The translations under genes and the position numbers were made by a program. Shown one piece after another: positions 7,892-16,935 of a DNA stretch of 64,000 nt. The stretch is from Opitutaceae bacterium (GTDB taxonomy: Bacteria > Verrucomicrobiota > Verrucomicrobiia > Opitutales > Opitutaceae): NCBI GenBank assembly GCA_024233285.1, contig JACKPU010000003.1, forward strand, positions 124,001 to 188,000. The letters run 5' to 3'. Numbering within the stretch: position 1 is the stretch's first letter; each line of letters begins with the position of its first letter. The notes under the pieces were generated by a model. That model made no database searches and was not told where the DNA came from. It saw only the letters and a list, made by a program, of their open reading frames with translations.

Positions 7892-8866
7892 TTAACGGCC
7901 CGATTCGGACTGGATGGGGTTTTGATACTCGTCGTAGGCGGCGATGATCTTTTGCACCAGCGGATGGCGGACCACGTCGGCGCCGCTGAAACTGTGAAAT
8001 GCGATGCCGGGCACGTGGTTGAGGATGCGGCGCACTTCAACGAGACCGGATTGCTTGCTGCGCGGCAAATCGACCTGGGTGATGTCGCCGGTGATGACCA
8101 TGCGCGATTCCTCGCCGAGGCGGGTCAGGAACATCATCATCTGCTCGGGCGTGGTATTTTGCGCTTCGTCGAGGATGATAAACGCATTCGAAAGCGTGCG
8201 ACCGCGCATGTAGGCGAGCGGCGCGATTTCGATGATGCCCTTTTCGGTCAGGCGGGTGACGTCCTCGGTGTCGAGCATGTCGTGCAAACCATCGTAAAGC
8301 GGTCGCAGGTAGGGCAGGATTTTTTCGCGCAGGTCGCCCGGCAGAAAGCCGAGCGCCTCGCCGGCCTCGACTGCGGGGCGGGTGAGCACGATGCGCTGCA
8401 CCTCGTTCTTCAGCAGCGCGCGCACGGCCGCGGCGATCGCGAGGTAGGTTTTGCCGGTGCCGGCGGGGCCGATGCCGAACACGATGTCGTGTCGCAGAAT
8501 CGACTGCAGGTAGAGTTTCTGGCCGAGCGTTTTCGGGATGATGCTCCTGCGATTCGTGGGGATGACGAGCGGCTCGGTCACGAGCGATTGCAACGAAGCG
8601 CCATCGCCCTTTGCGAAGGTCTCGGTGATGCGCTCGAAGTCGGGCGTGCGGATGGCCATGCCCTGTGTGCGCGCCGCGTCGAGAAAGGTGAACAACTCTT
8701 CGGCGGTCCGGGCGGCGGCGGCGGGAGCCTCGATTTTGAGCCAATCCTCGCGGGTCACGAGCGTGACGCCGAGCAGCTGTTCCGCGCGGGTCAGGTTTTC
8801 CTCGTGCCCGGCGTAAAGCTGATTGAGGTGCCGCGGATTGGCGAAATGCAGGGTCTTGGAAACCAC
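7892..8866 (-). CDS. phoH: PhoH-family P-loop ATPase (PhoH-L / YbeZ type)
   Basis: 324 aa. Walker A GIGPAGTGKTYLAIAAAV (about 131-148) and Walker B FIILDEAQNTTPEQM (about 230) followed by VITGDITQVDLP are typical of YbeZ-type PhoH proteins, which work with YbeY in RNA metabolism. The frame stays open upstream to 8983, but that part overlaps the HIT gene. The GTG at 8866 lies 2 bp after the HIT stop and gives the usual length and the N-terminus VVSKTLHFANPRHLNQLYAG. Confidence 0.93.
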   Translation of the reverse strand: MVSKTLHFANPRHLNQLYAGHEENLTRAEQLLGVTLVTREDWLKIEAPAAAARTAEELFTFLDAARTQGMAIRTPDFERITETFAKGDGASLQSLVTEPLVIPTNRRSIIPKTLGQKLYLQSILRHDIVFGIGPAGTGKTYLAIAAAVRALLKNEVQRIVLTRPAVEAGEALGFLPGDLREKILPYLRPLYDGLHDMLDTEDVTRLTEKGIIEIAPLAYMRGRTLSNAFIILDEAQNTTPEQMMMFLTRLGEESRMVITGDITQVDLPRSKQSGLVEVRRILNHVPGIAFHSFSGADVVRHPLVQKIIAAYDEYQNPIQSESGR

Positions 8867-8868
8867 GG

Positions 8869-9360
8869 TCAGGCGGAAAGGGTTGAGGCGATCTCCGACA
8901 ACCGCGTCCACATAGCGTCGAGCGATTGGGGCAGGGTGCGCGTTTGGCCGATGACCGGCATGAAATTGGTGTCGCCGTTCCAACGAGGCACGATGTGGGC
9001 GTGCAGGTGGGCGATGCTGCCGCCGGCGGCCGAGCCGAGATTAAACCCGACGTTGAAGCCGTCGGGCTTGATCGCGGCCTGGAGCAGGCGCTTGCCGTAG
9101 ACGATGGTCTCCATCAGGTCCGCGCGCTCCGCCGCGTCGAGGTCCTCAAGCTCGACGACCTCGCGAAACGGGATCGCGAGCAGGTGCCCGGGATTGTAGG
9201 GAAACCGGTTCATCAGCAGATAGGAAAGGCGGCCGCGGTGCACGATCAGCGCGGTGCGGTCGTCACCCAGGGCGGGCAATTCCGTAAACGGGCGCTTGGT
9301 CTCGGGATAGCGCGGCGCCTCGATATACTCCATGCGCCAATAAGCGTGCAGTTGCTCCAT
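8869..9360 (-). CDS. HIT-domain nucleotide hydrolase/transferase
   Basis: 163 aa. The histidine triad is HLHAHIVPRW (about 117-126), the nucleotide phosphate-binding motif. The upstream residues LLMNRFPYNPGHLLAIP match the Ap4A phosphorylase / HIT branch. The exact substrate cannot be told from sequence. MEQLHAYWRMEYIEAP is taken as the start because the longer frame would add only a short non-conserved stretch. First gene of the minus-strand block 1-9360. It diverges from fabF across 139 bp, which should hold both promoters. Confidence 0.9.
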   Translation of the reverse strand: MEQLHAYWRMEYIEAPRYPETKRPFTELPALGDDRTALIVHRGRLSYLLMNRFPYNPGHLLAIPFREVVELEDLDAAERADLMETIVYGKRLLQAAIKPDGFNVGFNLGSAAGGSIAHLHAHIVPRWNGDTNFMPVIGQTRTLPQSLDAMWTRLSEIASTLSA

Positions 9361-9499
9361 CAGAATAGGGAGTGCGAACAAAACCCCCCGGATGGCGAAA
9401 GTCAAAGCCGCAGCGCGCCCGTCCGGGACCGGGTAATAATCTCTTTACGTGGGCGGTTGCAGTGGGGAGGATTCGGGCTCTTTTGTCTTCGCCACGCCT

Positions 9500-10825
9500 A
9501 TGAATCCTGCACAACCCGCTTCACCCCGTCGCGTCGTTATCACCGGACTTGGTGCCGTTTCCCCCGTGGGCAATACCGCCGCGGACACTTGGGCGGCACT
9601 GGCGGCCGGCCGCAGCGGCATCAGCCGCATCACGCGCTTCGATGCCACGGGCTGTTCCGCGCAGATCGCGGGTGAAGTGAAGGATTTCGATCCGACCAAA
9701 CCGCTGGTCCAACCGCTGCATCCGCGCGGTGCGAACGAAGCCCCGCTCACGCAAGTGCTCACGCCGAAGGATGTGAAAAAGTTCGGCCGGTTTACGCATC
9801 TCGGTGCGGTGGCCGCGGTCGAGGCCTATGCGGATTCCGGGCTCGACGCCCATCGCGCGGAGATCGCCGCCGATCGCATGGGGGTTAACCTCGGCGTCGG
9901 TCTCGGCGGCCTGCCGGAGATGGAAGCGATGCACGACACGTGGAAGACCGGCGGCTACCGCAAGATCTCGCCGTTTTTTATCATTCAGATCGCCCCCAAC
10001 CTGCTTGCCGGCGAGGTGAGCCTGCTGCTTGATTTTCGCGGACCCAACATGAGCGTGGCCTCGGCCTGCGCGACCAGCGGGCACGCGATCGGCGAGGCCG
10101 CCGCCGCGATTGCCCGGGGCGATGTTGAAGTGATGATCGCCGGCGGTTCGGAATCGACCGTCACGCCGCTGGCCATCGGCGCGTTCGCCCAGATGCGTGC
10201 GCTTTCGACCCGCAACGATGCGCCGGAAGCCGCGTCCCGGCCTTACGACAAGGATCGCGATGGTTTTGTGCTCGGCGAGGGCTCGGTGGTGTTCGTGCTC
10301 GAGGAATACGAACACGCCAAGCAGCGCGGGGCGCGAATCTATGCAGAGGTGCGCGGTTACGGCGCGACCGCGGATGCCTATCATCTTTCATCCTTGGCGC
10401 CGGGCGCCGAGGGTTCGGCCCGCGCGATGCTGGCTGCGCTGCAACGCGGCGGCCTGTCCGCGACGGAGGTCGATTACGTTTCGGCCCACGCGACCTCGAC
10501 CCCCGGCGGTGACGGTGAAGAGGCCGCGGCGATTGCCACGGTATTCGCCGCCAACAAGGCGAATCTCCACGTCAGCGGCGTCAAATCGATGACCGGTCAC
10601 CTGCTCGGTGGCGCGGGCGCGATGGGGGCGTTGGCCGCGGTGAAGGCGATTCACGAGGGCCTCATTCCGCCCACGATCAATCTGGCGGACGTGGATCCGG
10701 TCTGCGCCGAAACCGGCCTGAACTTCACGCCGAACACGGCGGTGAAAAAGAACGTGCGTGCGGCCCTGGCCAACAGCTTCGGCTTTGGCGGCACCAACGC
10801 GTCGCTCGTGTTCGCAAAGGTTTGA
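9500..10825 (+). CDS. fabF: Beta-ketoacyl-[ACP] synthase II
   Basis: 441 aa. Condenses malonyl-ACP with acyl-ACP in fatty acid elongation. The thiolase-fold triad is complete: nucleophile Cys in SVASACATSGHA (about 190), His in VSAHATSTPGGD (about 330) and His in SMTGHLLGGAGA (about 366). The C-terminal NSFGFGGTNASLVF is also canonical. The start MNPAQPASPRRVVITGLG places the family's VVITGLG strand at residue 12. No acpP or other fab gene is adjacent. An exosortase follows. Confidence 0.96.
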   Translation: MNPAQPASPRRVVITGLGAVSPVGNTAADTWAALAAGRSGISRITRFDATGCSAQIAGEVKDFDPTKPLVQPLHPRGANEAPLTQVLTPKDVKKFGRFTHLGAVAAVEAYADSGLDAHRAEIAADRMGVNLGVGLGGLPEMEAMHDTWKTGGYRKISPFFIIQIAPNLLAGEVSLLLDFRGPNMSVASACATSGHAIGEAAAAIARGDVEVMIAGGSESTVTPLAIGAFAQMRALSTRNDAPEAASRPYDKDRDGFVLGEGSVVFVLEEYEHAKQRGARIYAEVRGYGATADAYHLSSLAPGAEGSARAMLAALQRGGLSATEVDYVSAHATSTPGGDGEEAAAIATVFAANKANLHVSGVKSMTGHLLGGAGAMGALAAVKAIHEGLIPPTINLADVDPVCAETGLNFTPNTAVKKNVRAALANSFGFGGTNASLVFAKV

Positions 10826-10857
10826 GTTCTGCCTGACTATCACTTCGCTCGCCGCGC

Positions 10858-11850
10858 TTGAAAACGCTTTGGCAAAACCTCACCCGCGAAGTGCCCGGTC
10901 CGTTCATGGCGGCGCTTTTGCTGGGCGCGGCGTTTTGCGGCTTCGTGACTTGGGACCAGTCGCACTGGTGGAGTCACAAGGAGGATTACAGCTTCGGCTG
11001 GCTGGTGCCCATGTTCGTGGGCTACGTGGTCTTTGACCGCTGGGTGGCGATCAAGGCCGCGGCGGCCGCCTGCGTGGTGCCGCACAGTCCGCGCGTGCGC
11101 GGCTGGCGCAAGGCCGTGCTGGTGCTCGCGATCGTCGGCTTTTTGTTGTGCGGCGCGTTGTTGTTCTTGCTCGGTGCGTTTTATCGCGCGGGCGCCGGGC
11201 CGTCTTATCCGGGCACCCTGGCGATCACCATGGGCACGGCCGGATTGCTGTTCGGTCTGCTGCTCGTGAATGCGCCTGAAAGCCCATCACCGGTGGCGGG
11301 CGGTTGGTTCGAGGATGCGCGGCTTAAGCTCGTCGCGCTGTTTATTTTTCCGGTGATGATTTGGTTCGTGTCCGCGCCGATGGTCTCGGTGGTGGAAAAT
11401 CAGGTCAGCCTCTTCCTCCTGCACAAGGTTGTGACGGTCGTGTCGTTTGTTTTCGACATGCTCGGCATGCCGGTGGAGCAGCAGGGCAACGTGCTGGTGT
11501 TGCCGACGGGCCGCGTGGGCGTGGCCGATGCCTGTTCCGGCATCCGTTCGCTGACGGCGTGCCTGTTCGCGGGTTCGTTTCTCTCGGCGGTTTTTCTCAA
11601 CCGGTTTTGGAAAAAGGTGCTGCTGGTCGCGATTTCGATGCTGTTCGCCTTCTGCACCAACCTGCTGCGCGGCCTGTTTCTCACCGCGTGGGCTTACCAT
11701 CACGGTCCCGAGGCGATCGAAGGCACGGTGCACGATGTGGCCGGCTACGCGGTGCTTGGTTTGACCGTCGTCGGTTTGTTGTGCCTGCTGCCGCTTTTCA
11801 ATCTGCGCCTGGCCAGCGAAGAGGATCTCGCGACGGCGGATGACTCGTGA
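10858..11850 (+). CDS. Exosortase/archaeosortase family transpeptidase
   Basis: 330 aa with about eight hydrophobic segments. Exosortases cut C-terminal sorting signals (PEP-CTERM type) of exported proteins at the membrane. The catalytic features are visible: Cys in ADACSGIRSLTAC (about 224), Arg in TNLLRGLFLTAW (about 270) and His in HDVAGYAVLG (about 291). The only start in the open frame before residue 16 is TTG at 10858; ATG at 10906 is an alternative. It begins 32 bp after fabF. I saw no substrate with a clear C-terminal sorting signal in this window. Confidence 0.88.
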   Translation: MKTLWQNLTREVPGPFMAALLLGAAFCGFVTWDQSHWWSHKEDYSFGWLVPMFVGYVVFDRWVAIKAAAAACVVPHSPRVRGWRKAVLVLAIVGFLLCGALLFLLGAFYRAGAGPSYPGTLAITMGTAGLLFGLLLVNAPESPSPVAGGWFEDARLKLVALFIFPVMIWFVSAPMVSVVENQVSLFLLHKVVTVVSFVFDMLGMPVEQQGNVLVLPTGRVGVADACSGIRSLTACLFAGSFLSAVFLNRFWKKVLLVAISMLFAFCTNLLRGLFLTAWAYHHGPEAIEGTVHDVAGYAVLGLTVVGLLCLLPLFNLRLASEEDLATADDS

Positions 11851-11856
11851 GCGAAC

Positions 11857-11974
11857 TGTAGGGCGGGATCGCTGATCCCGCCTCGATAACCATGGCGTTT
11901 CGGTAACAACAAACGCGCCGAGGGCGGCGCGTCCCCAATCTTCGCTTTGGCGGGATCAGCGATCCCGCCCTACA
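11857..11974. repeat. 118-bp element with 26-bp perfect inverted repeats
   Basis: Arms 11857-11882 and 11949-11974 are exact reverse complements. Each arm is also a hairpin by itself: GGCGGGATC-GCT-GATCCCGCC. The 66-bp core contains another small GC-rich inverted repeat. It fills the gap between two convergent genes (exosortase and M16 peptidase) and could end transcription from both sides. No transposase is nearby, so it is REP/BIME- or MITE-like. Confidence 0.85.
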
Positions 11975-14794
11975 TTACTGCTGATAGGGCGTTGTCCGGA
12001 AGGTGTGCATTTGCGCCGGGTCGAGCCAGCGATCGATCAGGGCCTGCACTTCCGCCTGGGTGATGCTGGCCGTGTCTTCGGTGCGATCGCGCGCCGCCTT
12101 CAATTTGACGGGATTATCCTGCGAACCGGCGAGCACGGTGAAGGCCCAGTAGCCGTTGCGGCGCAGGTCCACGCTGCGTTGGGCGATGAAGGGCTGCTTG
12201 GCGCGCTCAAACTCGTCGGCCGTGATGCCCTCGCGGCGCATGGATGCAATCTCGCGGCGGATGATGCGGTCGGCCTCATCGGCGCGCGAGGTTTCCACTT
12301 CCGCATAGGCCTCGATGAAATTCTGATGCGGGAACCCTTCGTTGATGGTTAATCGCGCCGTCACGGAATAGGCCACCCCGAGTTCTTCGCGCACCCGCTG
12401 GCGCAGGCGTTCCTCGATCACGGCGGCCATCAGGTGGCAGCGGCGTTCGGTGGGCACGTCTGGGGTGCCGGAGATCGGCCAGAAGTAGGCGAGTGCAACC
12501 TGACGCAACGCGGGATTGACCGGCCACACCACGGGACGATCCGGTGCGTTTGGCACGGTGAGGGAGTTGTCCTGTTTGATTTCGCGCACGTTTGCCCGCG
12601 GAGGCAGGGCGCCGAGCGTGCTGGCCACGGCGGCGGTCGCGGTGGCGTGGTCGACGTCGCCAACCACACTGATCTCCGCGGGCGCCTGGCGGAATTCCGG
12701 GTCCAGCCAGTCGCGCAATTCCGTCATGGTGCGTTGGGCTAGGGTCTGCCCATCGGGCACACCGAAGCGCCGGTCGCCGCCGGACAACAAATGTGGAGTT
12801 GTCGCGAAGATGGGACCGCCGGGCGAATTGGTAAGCGATTCGAACAACGAGCCGTAGCCTGCGCGCGCGGCGCGGATGGCCTCGGGGCGGTAGGCGGAGT
12901 CGGTCAGAATGGCCGCGAGCAGTTGCAGGCCGAGCTGGAGTTCGCGCGGCGCGCATTGCAGCGAGAAAATGAAGCTGTCGGTTTCGGGCCGGAAATTCAG
13001 GCCGATGACGTGGCCGTTGAGAATGGTGCTGATCTCCGTGTTCGTGTGCTGGCCGAGCCCGCCGGCGAGGAAACCGTAGTTGGCCAGCAATTCGAGGCCG
13101 GGCTCGTCGGCCGGATGCGAAAGCCGGCCGTAGCCCACGCGCAAGCTGACGAGCACGGTGTCGCGCTCGAAATCGGTTTGTTTGAAGTTGTAGCGCACGC
13201 CGTTGGCGAACTGTCCCTGCCAGAGATCGAGATCGGCGATATGTTCCTCCTTTTGCAGCGTGCCCGCCGGGCCGAAATCGGTGTAGGCAAACTGCACCGC
13301 GCCGCGATCCTCCGGCGGAATCACCTCGACGCGCCGACTGTAATCGTAGGCCTGCACGACGCGTTGTTCGGTGGTGTCCCCTGCGGTGTTGGAGATGATG
13401 AACAGTTTGGCTGGCTCCGTGCCCCAAGCTTGGCGGAAGGCGGCGAGGCAGTCGTCAAGGGTGGCGGCCTCCAGCCACGGCAGCATGATGTCGGCGACTT
13501 GTTCGGCGCTGCAAAACACGCGGTCGTAAGCCAGGGCCACGGCGAGGGCGGTGGCGAGGTTGTCCGACGGCTGGGTGGCCGCGGACCGCACGCTCTGTTC
13601 GTAATAGGTGCGGTAGTTGGTCTTCGCGTCCTGCAGCTCGGTGGCGGTGAAGCCGAAGTCCAGCGCGCGCCGCAGTTCCTGTTCGCCGTCGCGCAGGGCG
13701 AGCCGCCACGTGTGCACCCAGCCGCCCATGAGCAGCGAATGCACAACCCAGCCCTTGGTGCTGCCGGCGTAGTTGAGCACCGGCGTGGAGAAACTCGCGC
13801 CGCGCTCCATGGCCATCTTTTGCAGGCGGCGCTGCAACATGTGAAACGCAAGCGAGGTGTGCATGTCGCGCTGCCAGCGCGGCAGGCTGTCCCGCGGTTC
13901 GGTTTCGGGCACCGCGCGTTCCAGGGCGATGCTTGCGCCCATGATCCCCGGATCCTTGAACAGGTGGCGCGGCGGCGGTGGCGGGACGGATGCATCCTTC
14001 AGCAAAGGCGGCTCGGGGCGCGCCGCACCGCGGGCCTGCAAGGGTCCGAACAGTTCTTCGATCAGCGGCGCGGCGGTCTCGGCGGTCACCTCGCCGACCA
14101 GCACGAGAATCATGCGCTCGGGTCGATACCACGCATCGTAGAACGCCTGAAAATCGGCGGATTGAAACCGGCGGATTTGCGCCTCGAGGCCGATGGGCAG
14201 CCGGTCGTTCAACCGCGCCTCGGGCATCAACGCTTCCTGGCGCGCTTGCCACGCGCGGGCCTCGGGCACGTCGCGCGTGGAAAGCTCGCTGATGATCACG
14301 CCACGCTCGCGGTCGATCTCCTCGGCGGAAAACGTGATGCCGTCGGCGTATTCGCGAAACACGCCCAAGCCTTCGCGCAAGGTTTCCGGTTTCGCGTCCG
14401 GCAGTTCGAGGTGGTAGATCGTGTAATCGTGCGTGGTGAACGCGGTGTTGTCGGGACCAAAGCCGATGCCCATGCGCTGCAGGGTGGCCACGAGCGAACC
14501 CTCGGGGTGATCGCGCGTGCTGCGAAACGCCATGTGCTCAAGAAAGTGGGCGATGCCGCGCTCATTTTCGTTTTCGTGCATCGAACCGGCCTGCACGAGG
14601 AAGCGCAGCGAGATGCGGCCCTTGGGCTCGGCGTTGGGCCGGATCGCATAGCGCACGCCGTTGGGCAGGACGCCCCAGGTGACCTCCGGATCGGCCGGCA
14701 GGTTGGTGCGCTCATGCGTCCAGACGAATTCCGCCAGAACAGGGTGCGCGGACGACAGCAACCCCAAGGCGAGGAGGAAACATAAGCGTAGCAC
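11975..14794 (-). CDS. M16 family zinc metallopeptidase (insulinase type), secreted
   Basis: 939 aa from the chosen start. The inverted zinc motif HFLEH occurs in ERGIAHFLEHMAF near residue 85, followed by the second conserved region DRERGVIISEL. The length corresponds to two tandem M16 halves, the C-terminal half being inactive as usual. VLRLCFLLALGLLSSAHPVLA is a convincing signal peptide, so GTG at 14794 is preferred. The frame remains open to 14920, but that stretch runs into a dispersed repeat. It is probably periplasmic and degrades peptides. It is transcribed alone, towards the 118-bp repeat. Confidence 0.9.
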   Translation of the reverse strand: MLRLCFLLALGLLSSAHPVLAEFVWTHERTNLPADPEVTWGVLPNGVRYAIRPNAEPKGRISLRFLVQAGSMHENENERGIAHFLEHMAFRSTRDHPEGSLVATLQRMGIGFGPDNTAFTTHDYTIYHLELPDAKPETLREGLGVFREYADGITFSAEEIDRERGVIISELSTRDVPEARAWQARQEALMPEARLNDRLPIGLEAQIRRFQSADFQAFYDAWYRPERMILVLVGEVTAETAAPLIEELFGPLQARGAARPEPPLLKDASVPPPPPRHLFKDPGIMGASIALERAVPETEPRDSLPRWQRDMHTSLAFHMLQRRLQKMAMERGASFSTPVLNYAGSTKGWVVHSLLMGGWVHTWRLALRDGEQELRRALDFGFTATELQDAKTNYRTYYEQSVRSAATQPSDNLATALAVALAYDRVFCSAEQVADIMLPWLEAATLDDCLAAFRQAWGTEPAKLFIISNTAGDTTEQRVVQAYDYSRRVEVIPPEDRGAVQFAYTDFGPAGTLQKEEHIADLDLWQGQFANGVRYNFKQTDFERDTVLVSLRVGYGRLSHPADEPGLELLANYGFLAGGLGQHTNTEISTILNGHVIGLNFRPETDSFIFSLQCAPRELQLGLQLLAAILTDSAYRPEAIRAARAGYGSLFESLTNSPGGPIFATTPHLLSGGDRRFGVPDGQTLAQRTMTELRDWLDPEFRQAPAEISVVGDVDHATATAAVASTLGALPPRANVREIKQDNSLTVPNAPDRPVVWPVNPALRQVALAYFWPISGTPDVPTERRCHLMAAVIEERLRQRVREELGVAYSVTARLTINEGFPHQNFIEAYAEVETSRADEADRIIRREIASMRREGITADEFERAKQPFIAQRSVDLRRNGYWAFTVLAGSQDNPVKLKAARDRTEDTASITQAEVQALIDRWLDPAQMHTFRTTPYQQ

Positions 14795-14850
14795 CGCGCC
14801 ATCAAGGGCCAACTCCCCCGGACCGTCACGCTGAAAAGTGACCAAGAAAA

Positions 14851-14951
14851 TTAACCACGAATGGACACCAATTAGCACGAATATCTGAGATATGCAGATG
14901 AGTGGGTTTGATGGATTCATTCGTGAACATTCGTGTCCATTCGTGGTTTAA
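14851..14951. repeat. Imperfect inverted repeat of the CCACGAATGGACAC type
   Basis: The left arm begins TTAACCACGAATGGACAC (14851) and the right arm ends with its near-complement GTGTCCATTCGTGGTTTAA. The loop holds the small hairpin ATATCT-G-AGATAT (14881-14893). AT-rich relative to its surroundings. It lies between the divergent M16 peptidase and waaA genes. From memory, related repeats occur in many environmental bacteria, but I could not check this. Confidence 0.75.
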
Positions 14952-15041
14952 ACACTCCGGGCAATGGTCAGATTCCGCGGGCCTAATCACAAAAGGCTCG
15001 GAAAACCGCGGCATCACCGCTTTGCATGCGGGTGACACGCG

Positions 15042-16328
15042 ATGTTGTGGCTCTACCGCATTCTCTACCTGCCGGCCTTGGTGCTGGGCGCGCCGTTCTA
15101 TTTGTGGCGCATGCGCAAACGGGGCGGCTATCGCGAAAACTTCGGCCAGCGTTTCGGTCGCGTCGCGGCTTTGCCGCCCAAACCGCCCGGCGTGAAACGG
15201 ATCTGGCTGCAGGCCGTGAGCGTCGGCGAAATGCTCGCCATCGGTCCGCTGCTCGCCGCGTGGCAACGCCAGGGTGGGGTGGAGGTTTACCTGACGACCA
15301 CGACCAGCACCGGCTACCAACTCGCCAAGGAGCGCTACCGGGATGCGACCATCGGCATCGGTTACTTTCCGCTTGATTGGGCGCCGTTCAGCGCGCGGGC
15401 GTGGCGCGCGGTGCAACCCGATCTCGCTCTGCTGACCGAGGGCGAACGCTGGCCCGAACACATTCATCAGGCCGTCAGGCGCAGTGTGCCGATCGTCTGC
15501 GTCAACGCCCGCATGTCTGATCGCAGCTTCCGCCGCATGGCGCGATTCAAGGCGGCCGTGCAACCGTTGCTCGGTGGCATCACCCGGCTGCTCGCGTGTT
15601 CCGAACACGATGCGGAACGGTTTCGCGCGCTGGGATTTCCGGCCGAACGCATCACCACGACCGGCAGCATCAAACTGGATGTGACGATCCCGGCGCTGTC
15701 TGCGGATGAAAAAGCGCAGCTGCGTCACGACCTCGGGCTGCCGGACGAGGGACTGATTATCATGGGCGCCTCCACTTGGGAGGGCGAGGAGGCCGCGATG
15801 GTGAAGGCGCTGCAGACCGCGCGTGCGGCCGGACATACCTGTTCGCTGCTGCTTGTGCCGCGTCACGCCGAACGTCGCGGGGCGATCGAGTTGCTGCTGC
15901 GCGGCCGCGGGGTGAGCTTCCATTTCCGTTCGCGCGGGTCAGCGAAGGCTACGGTCGACGTCGCCGTCGGCGACACGACGGGCGAAATGCGCAAGTTTCT
16001 CCAACTGGCCGACGTGGTCTTCGTCGGCAAAAGCCTGCCGCCGCACACCGAGGGCCAGACTCCGGTCGAATCCGCGATTCTGGGTCGCCCGCTCCTGTTC
16101 GGCCCCGGCATGGGCAACTTCCGGTTGATCGCGCGCGAACTGACCGCCGGCGGCGCTGCGCAACTCGTGCCGGATGCCGCGGCGCTTATCGAACGCGTTA
16201 CGGCGTTGCTGGGCGATCCGGCCCAACGCGACGCGATGTCAGCCGCCGGTCAAACGTGGCATCAAGCGAATGTCGGTGCGGTTGAGCGGACCTTGGCGGC
16301 GTTGCAGGACAGCGGATTGGTGCAGTAG
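15042..16328 (+). CDS. waaA: 3-deoxy-D-manno-octulosonic acid (KDO) transferase
   Basis: 428 aa. Adds KDO to lipid A precursor at the cytoplasmic face of the inner membrane, which shows that the organism makes LPS. The N-terminal hydrophobic anchor WLYRILYLPALVLGAPFYL is followed by the typical RKRGGYRENFGQRFG. The acceptor-site region LLTEGERWPEHI carries the conserved Glu. The C-terminal half has the GT-B nucleotide-sugar pattern PHTEGQTPVESAILGRP. Monocistronic as far as visible; the neighbour downstream is on the other strand. Confidence 0.94.
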   Translation: MLWLYRILYLPALVLGAPFYLWRMRKRGGYRENFGQRFGRVAALPPKPPGVKRIWLQAVSVGEMLAIGPLLAAWQRQGGVEVYLTTTTSTGYQLAKERYRDATIGIGYFPLDWAPFSARAWRAVQPDLALLTEGERWPEHIHQAVRRSVPIVCVNARMSDRSFRRMARFKAAVQPLLGGITRLLACSEHDAERFRALGFPAERITTTGSIKLDVTIPALSADEKAQLRHDLGLPDEGLIIMGASTWEGEEAAMVKALQTARAAGHTCSLLLVPRHAERRGAIELLLRGRGVSFHFRSRGSAKATVDVAVGDTTGEMRKFLQLADVVFVGKSLPPHTEGQTPVESAILGRPLLFGPGMGNFRLIARELTAGGAAQLVPDAAALIERVTALLGDPAQRDAMSAAGQTWHQANVGAVERTLAALQDSGLVQ

Positions 16329-16406
16329 CCGAATCTACAAACTACAAAACCTGACCCCTTTTGGCCTGCCTCGATAAATGGGATCATTCGGGACCATCGT
16401 GATTTT

Positions 16407-16473
16407 GCCCAACGCTAAAGGTCAGACACGGAGGGGCGAAGCCCCGGAGTTGTCTGTGATGATCTGGATGGGC
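16407..16473 (-). other. attC-like integron recombination site (candidate)
   Basis: On the plus strand the site starts GCCCAAC, matching the attC core RYYYAAC exactly, and ends GATGGGC, one mismatch from GTTRRRY. Between them lie paired arms CAGACA/TGTCTG and a terminal hairpin GGGGC-GAA-GCCCC. The 67-bp size and nested imperfect fold are right for attC. It begins 6 bp after the stop of the minus-strand gene at 16480, as in integron cassettes. A REP-type hairpin is the alternative. Confidence 0.5.
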
Positions 16474-16479
16474 TCTTTT

Positions 16480-16935
16480 TCATTCTGATACGCAACGTGC
16501 GAGTGCATTCTCGCGCAACAACGCAAAATGAATCAGCCCTTCTTTCTCGTGAACGGTGCAGCTCAAGTGATAAGGCCACTCGGATCCCACAGAAAAGTCA
16601 TACGATGCCCTGTCGGCCACGAACCGATGTGTGCCAGTCGGCTGACCGCATATGGTCTGAATATCCACTAGGCTCATTCCGTGCCTAATCGGGAGCCGCA
16701 ATACTACAGCTAGCTTCTTCTTCTCTTCCTCTTCGAGCTCAGAGAAATCGATCTCAACGCCACCAATGCGGTCTGGCTCGTCTTCGAGGGCCCAAACCCC
16801 AGTGAAGCCTATCGCTTGGCCGGCCCACATGCCGCCCATCCACTCTTGGTCGCTGACATCTTCGACAGCGCGACTCGGCCTGACAAAGACGCTGAGCCTG
16901 AGGGCCTCAAATTCTGGATATGGTAGCAGGTTCAC
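16480..16935 (-). CDS. Hypothetical protein, possible integron cassette gene
   Basis: 151 aa from a GTG start (VNLLPYPEFEALRLSVF). I do not recognise a family. The protein is soluble and acidic, with EIDFSELEEEEKKKL in the middle and no signal peptide or membrane helix. Base composition is near 50% GC, far below its neighbours, which points to transfer. The stop is followed by an attC-like site, and a GATGGGC copy stands 7 bp upstream of the start codon, so both ends look like cassette boundaries. No integrase gene is present in the window. Confidence 0.62.
   Translation of the reverse strand: MNLLPYPEFEALRLSVFVRPSRAVEDVSDQEWMGGMWAGQAIGFTGVWALEDEPDRIGGVEIDFSELEEEEKKKLAVVLRLPIRHGMSLVDIQTICGQPTGTHRFVADRASYDFSVGSEWPYHLSCTVHEKEGLIHFALLRENALARCVSE

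Noticed and set aside
12791..14785. Open frame of about 660 codons on the plus strand opposite the M16 peptidase gene
   Set aside because: The minus-strand frame has a signal peptide, the HFLEH zinc motif and family blocks. The opposite frame is Arg/Gly/Val-rich with no domain, a normal GC-rich shadow.
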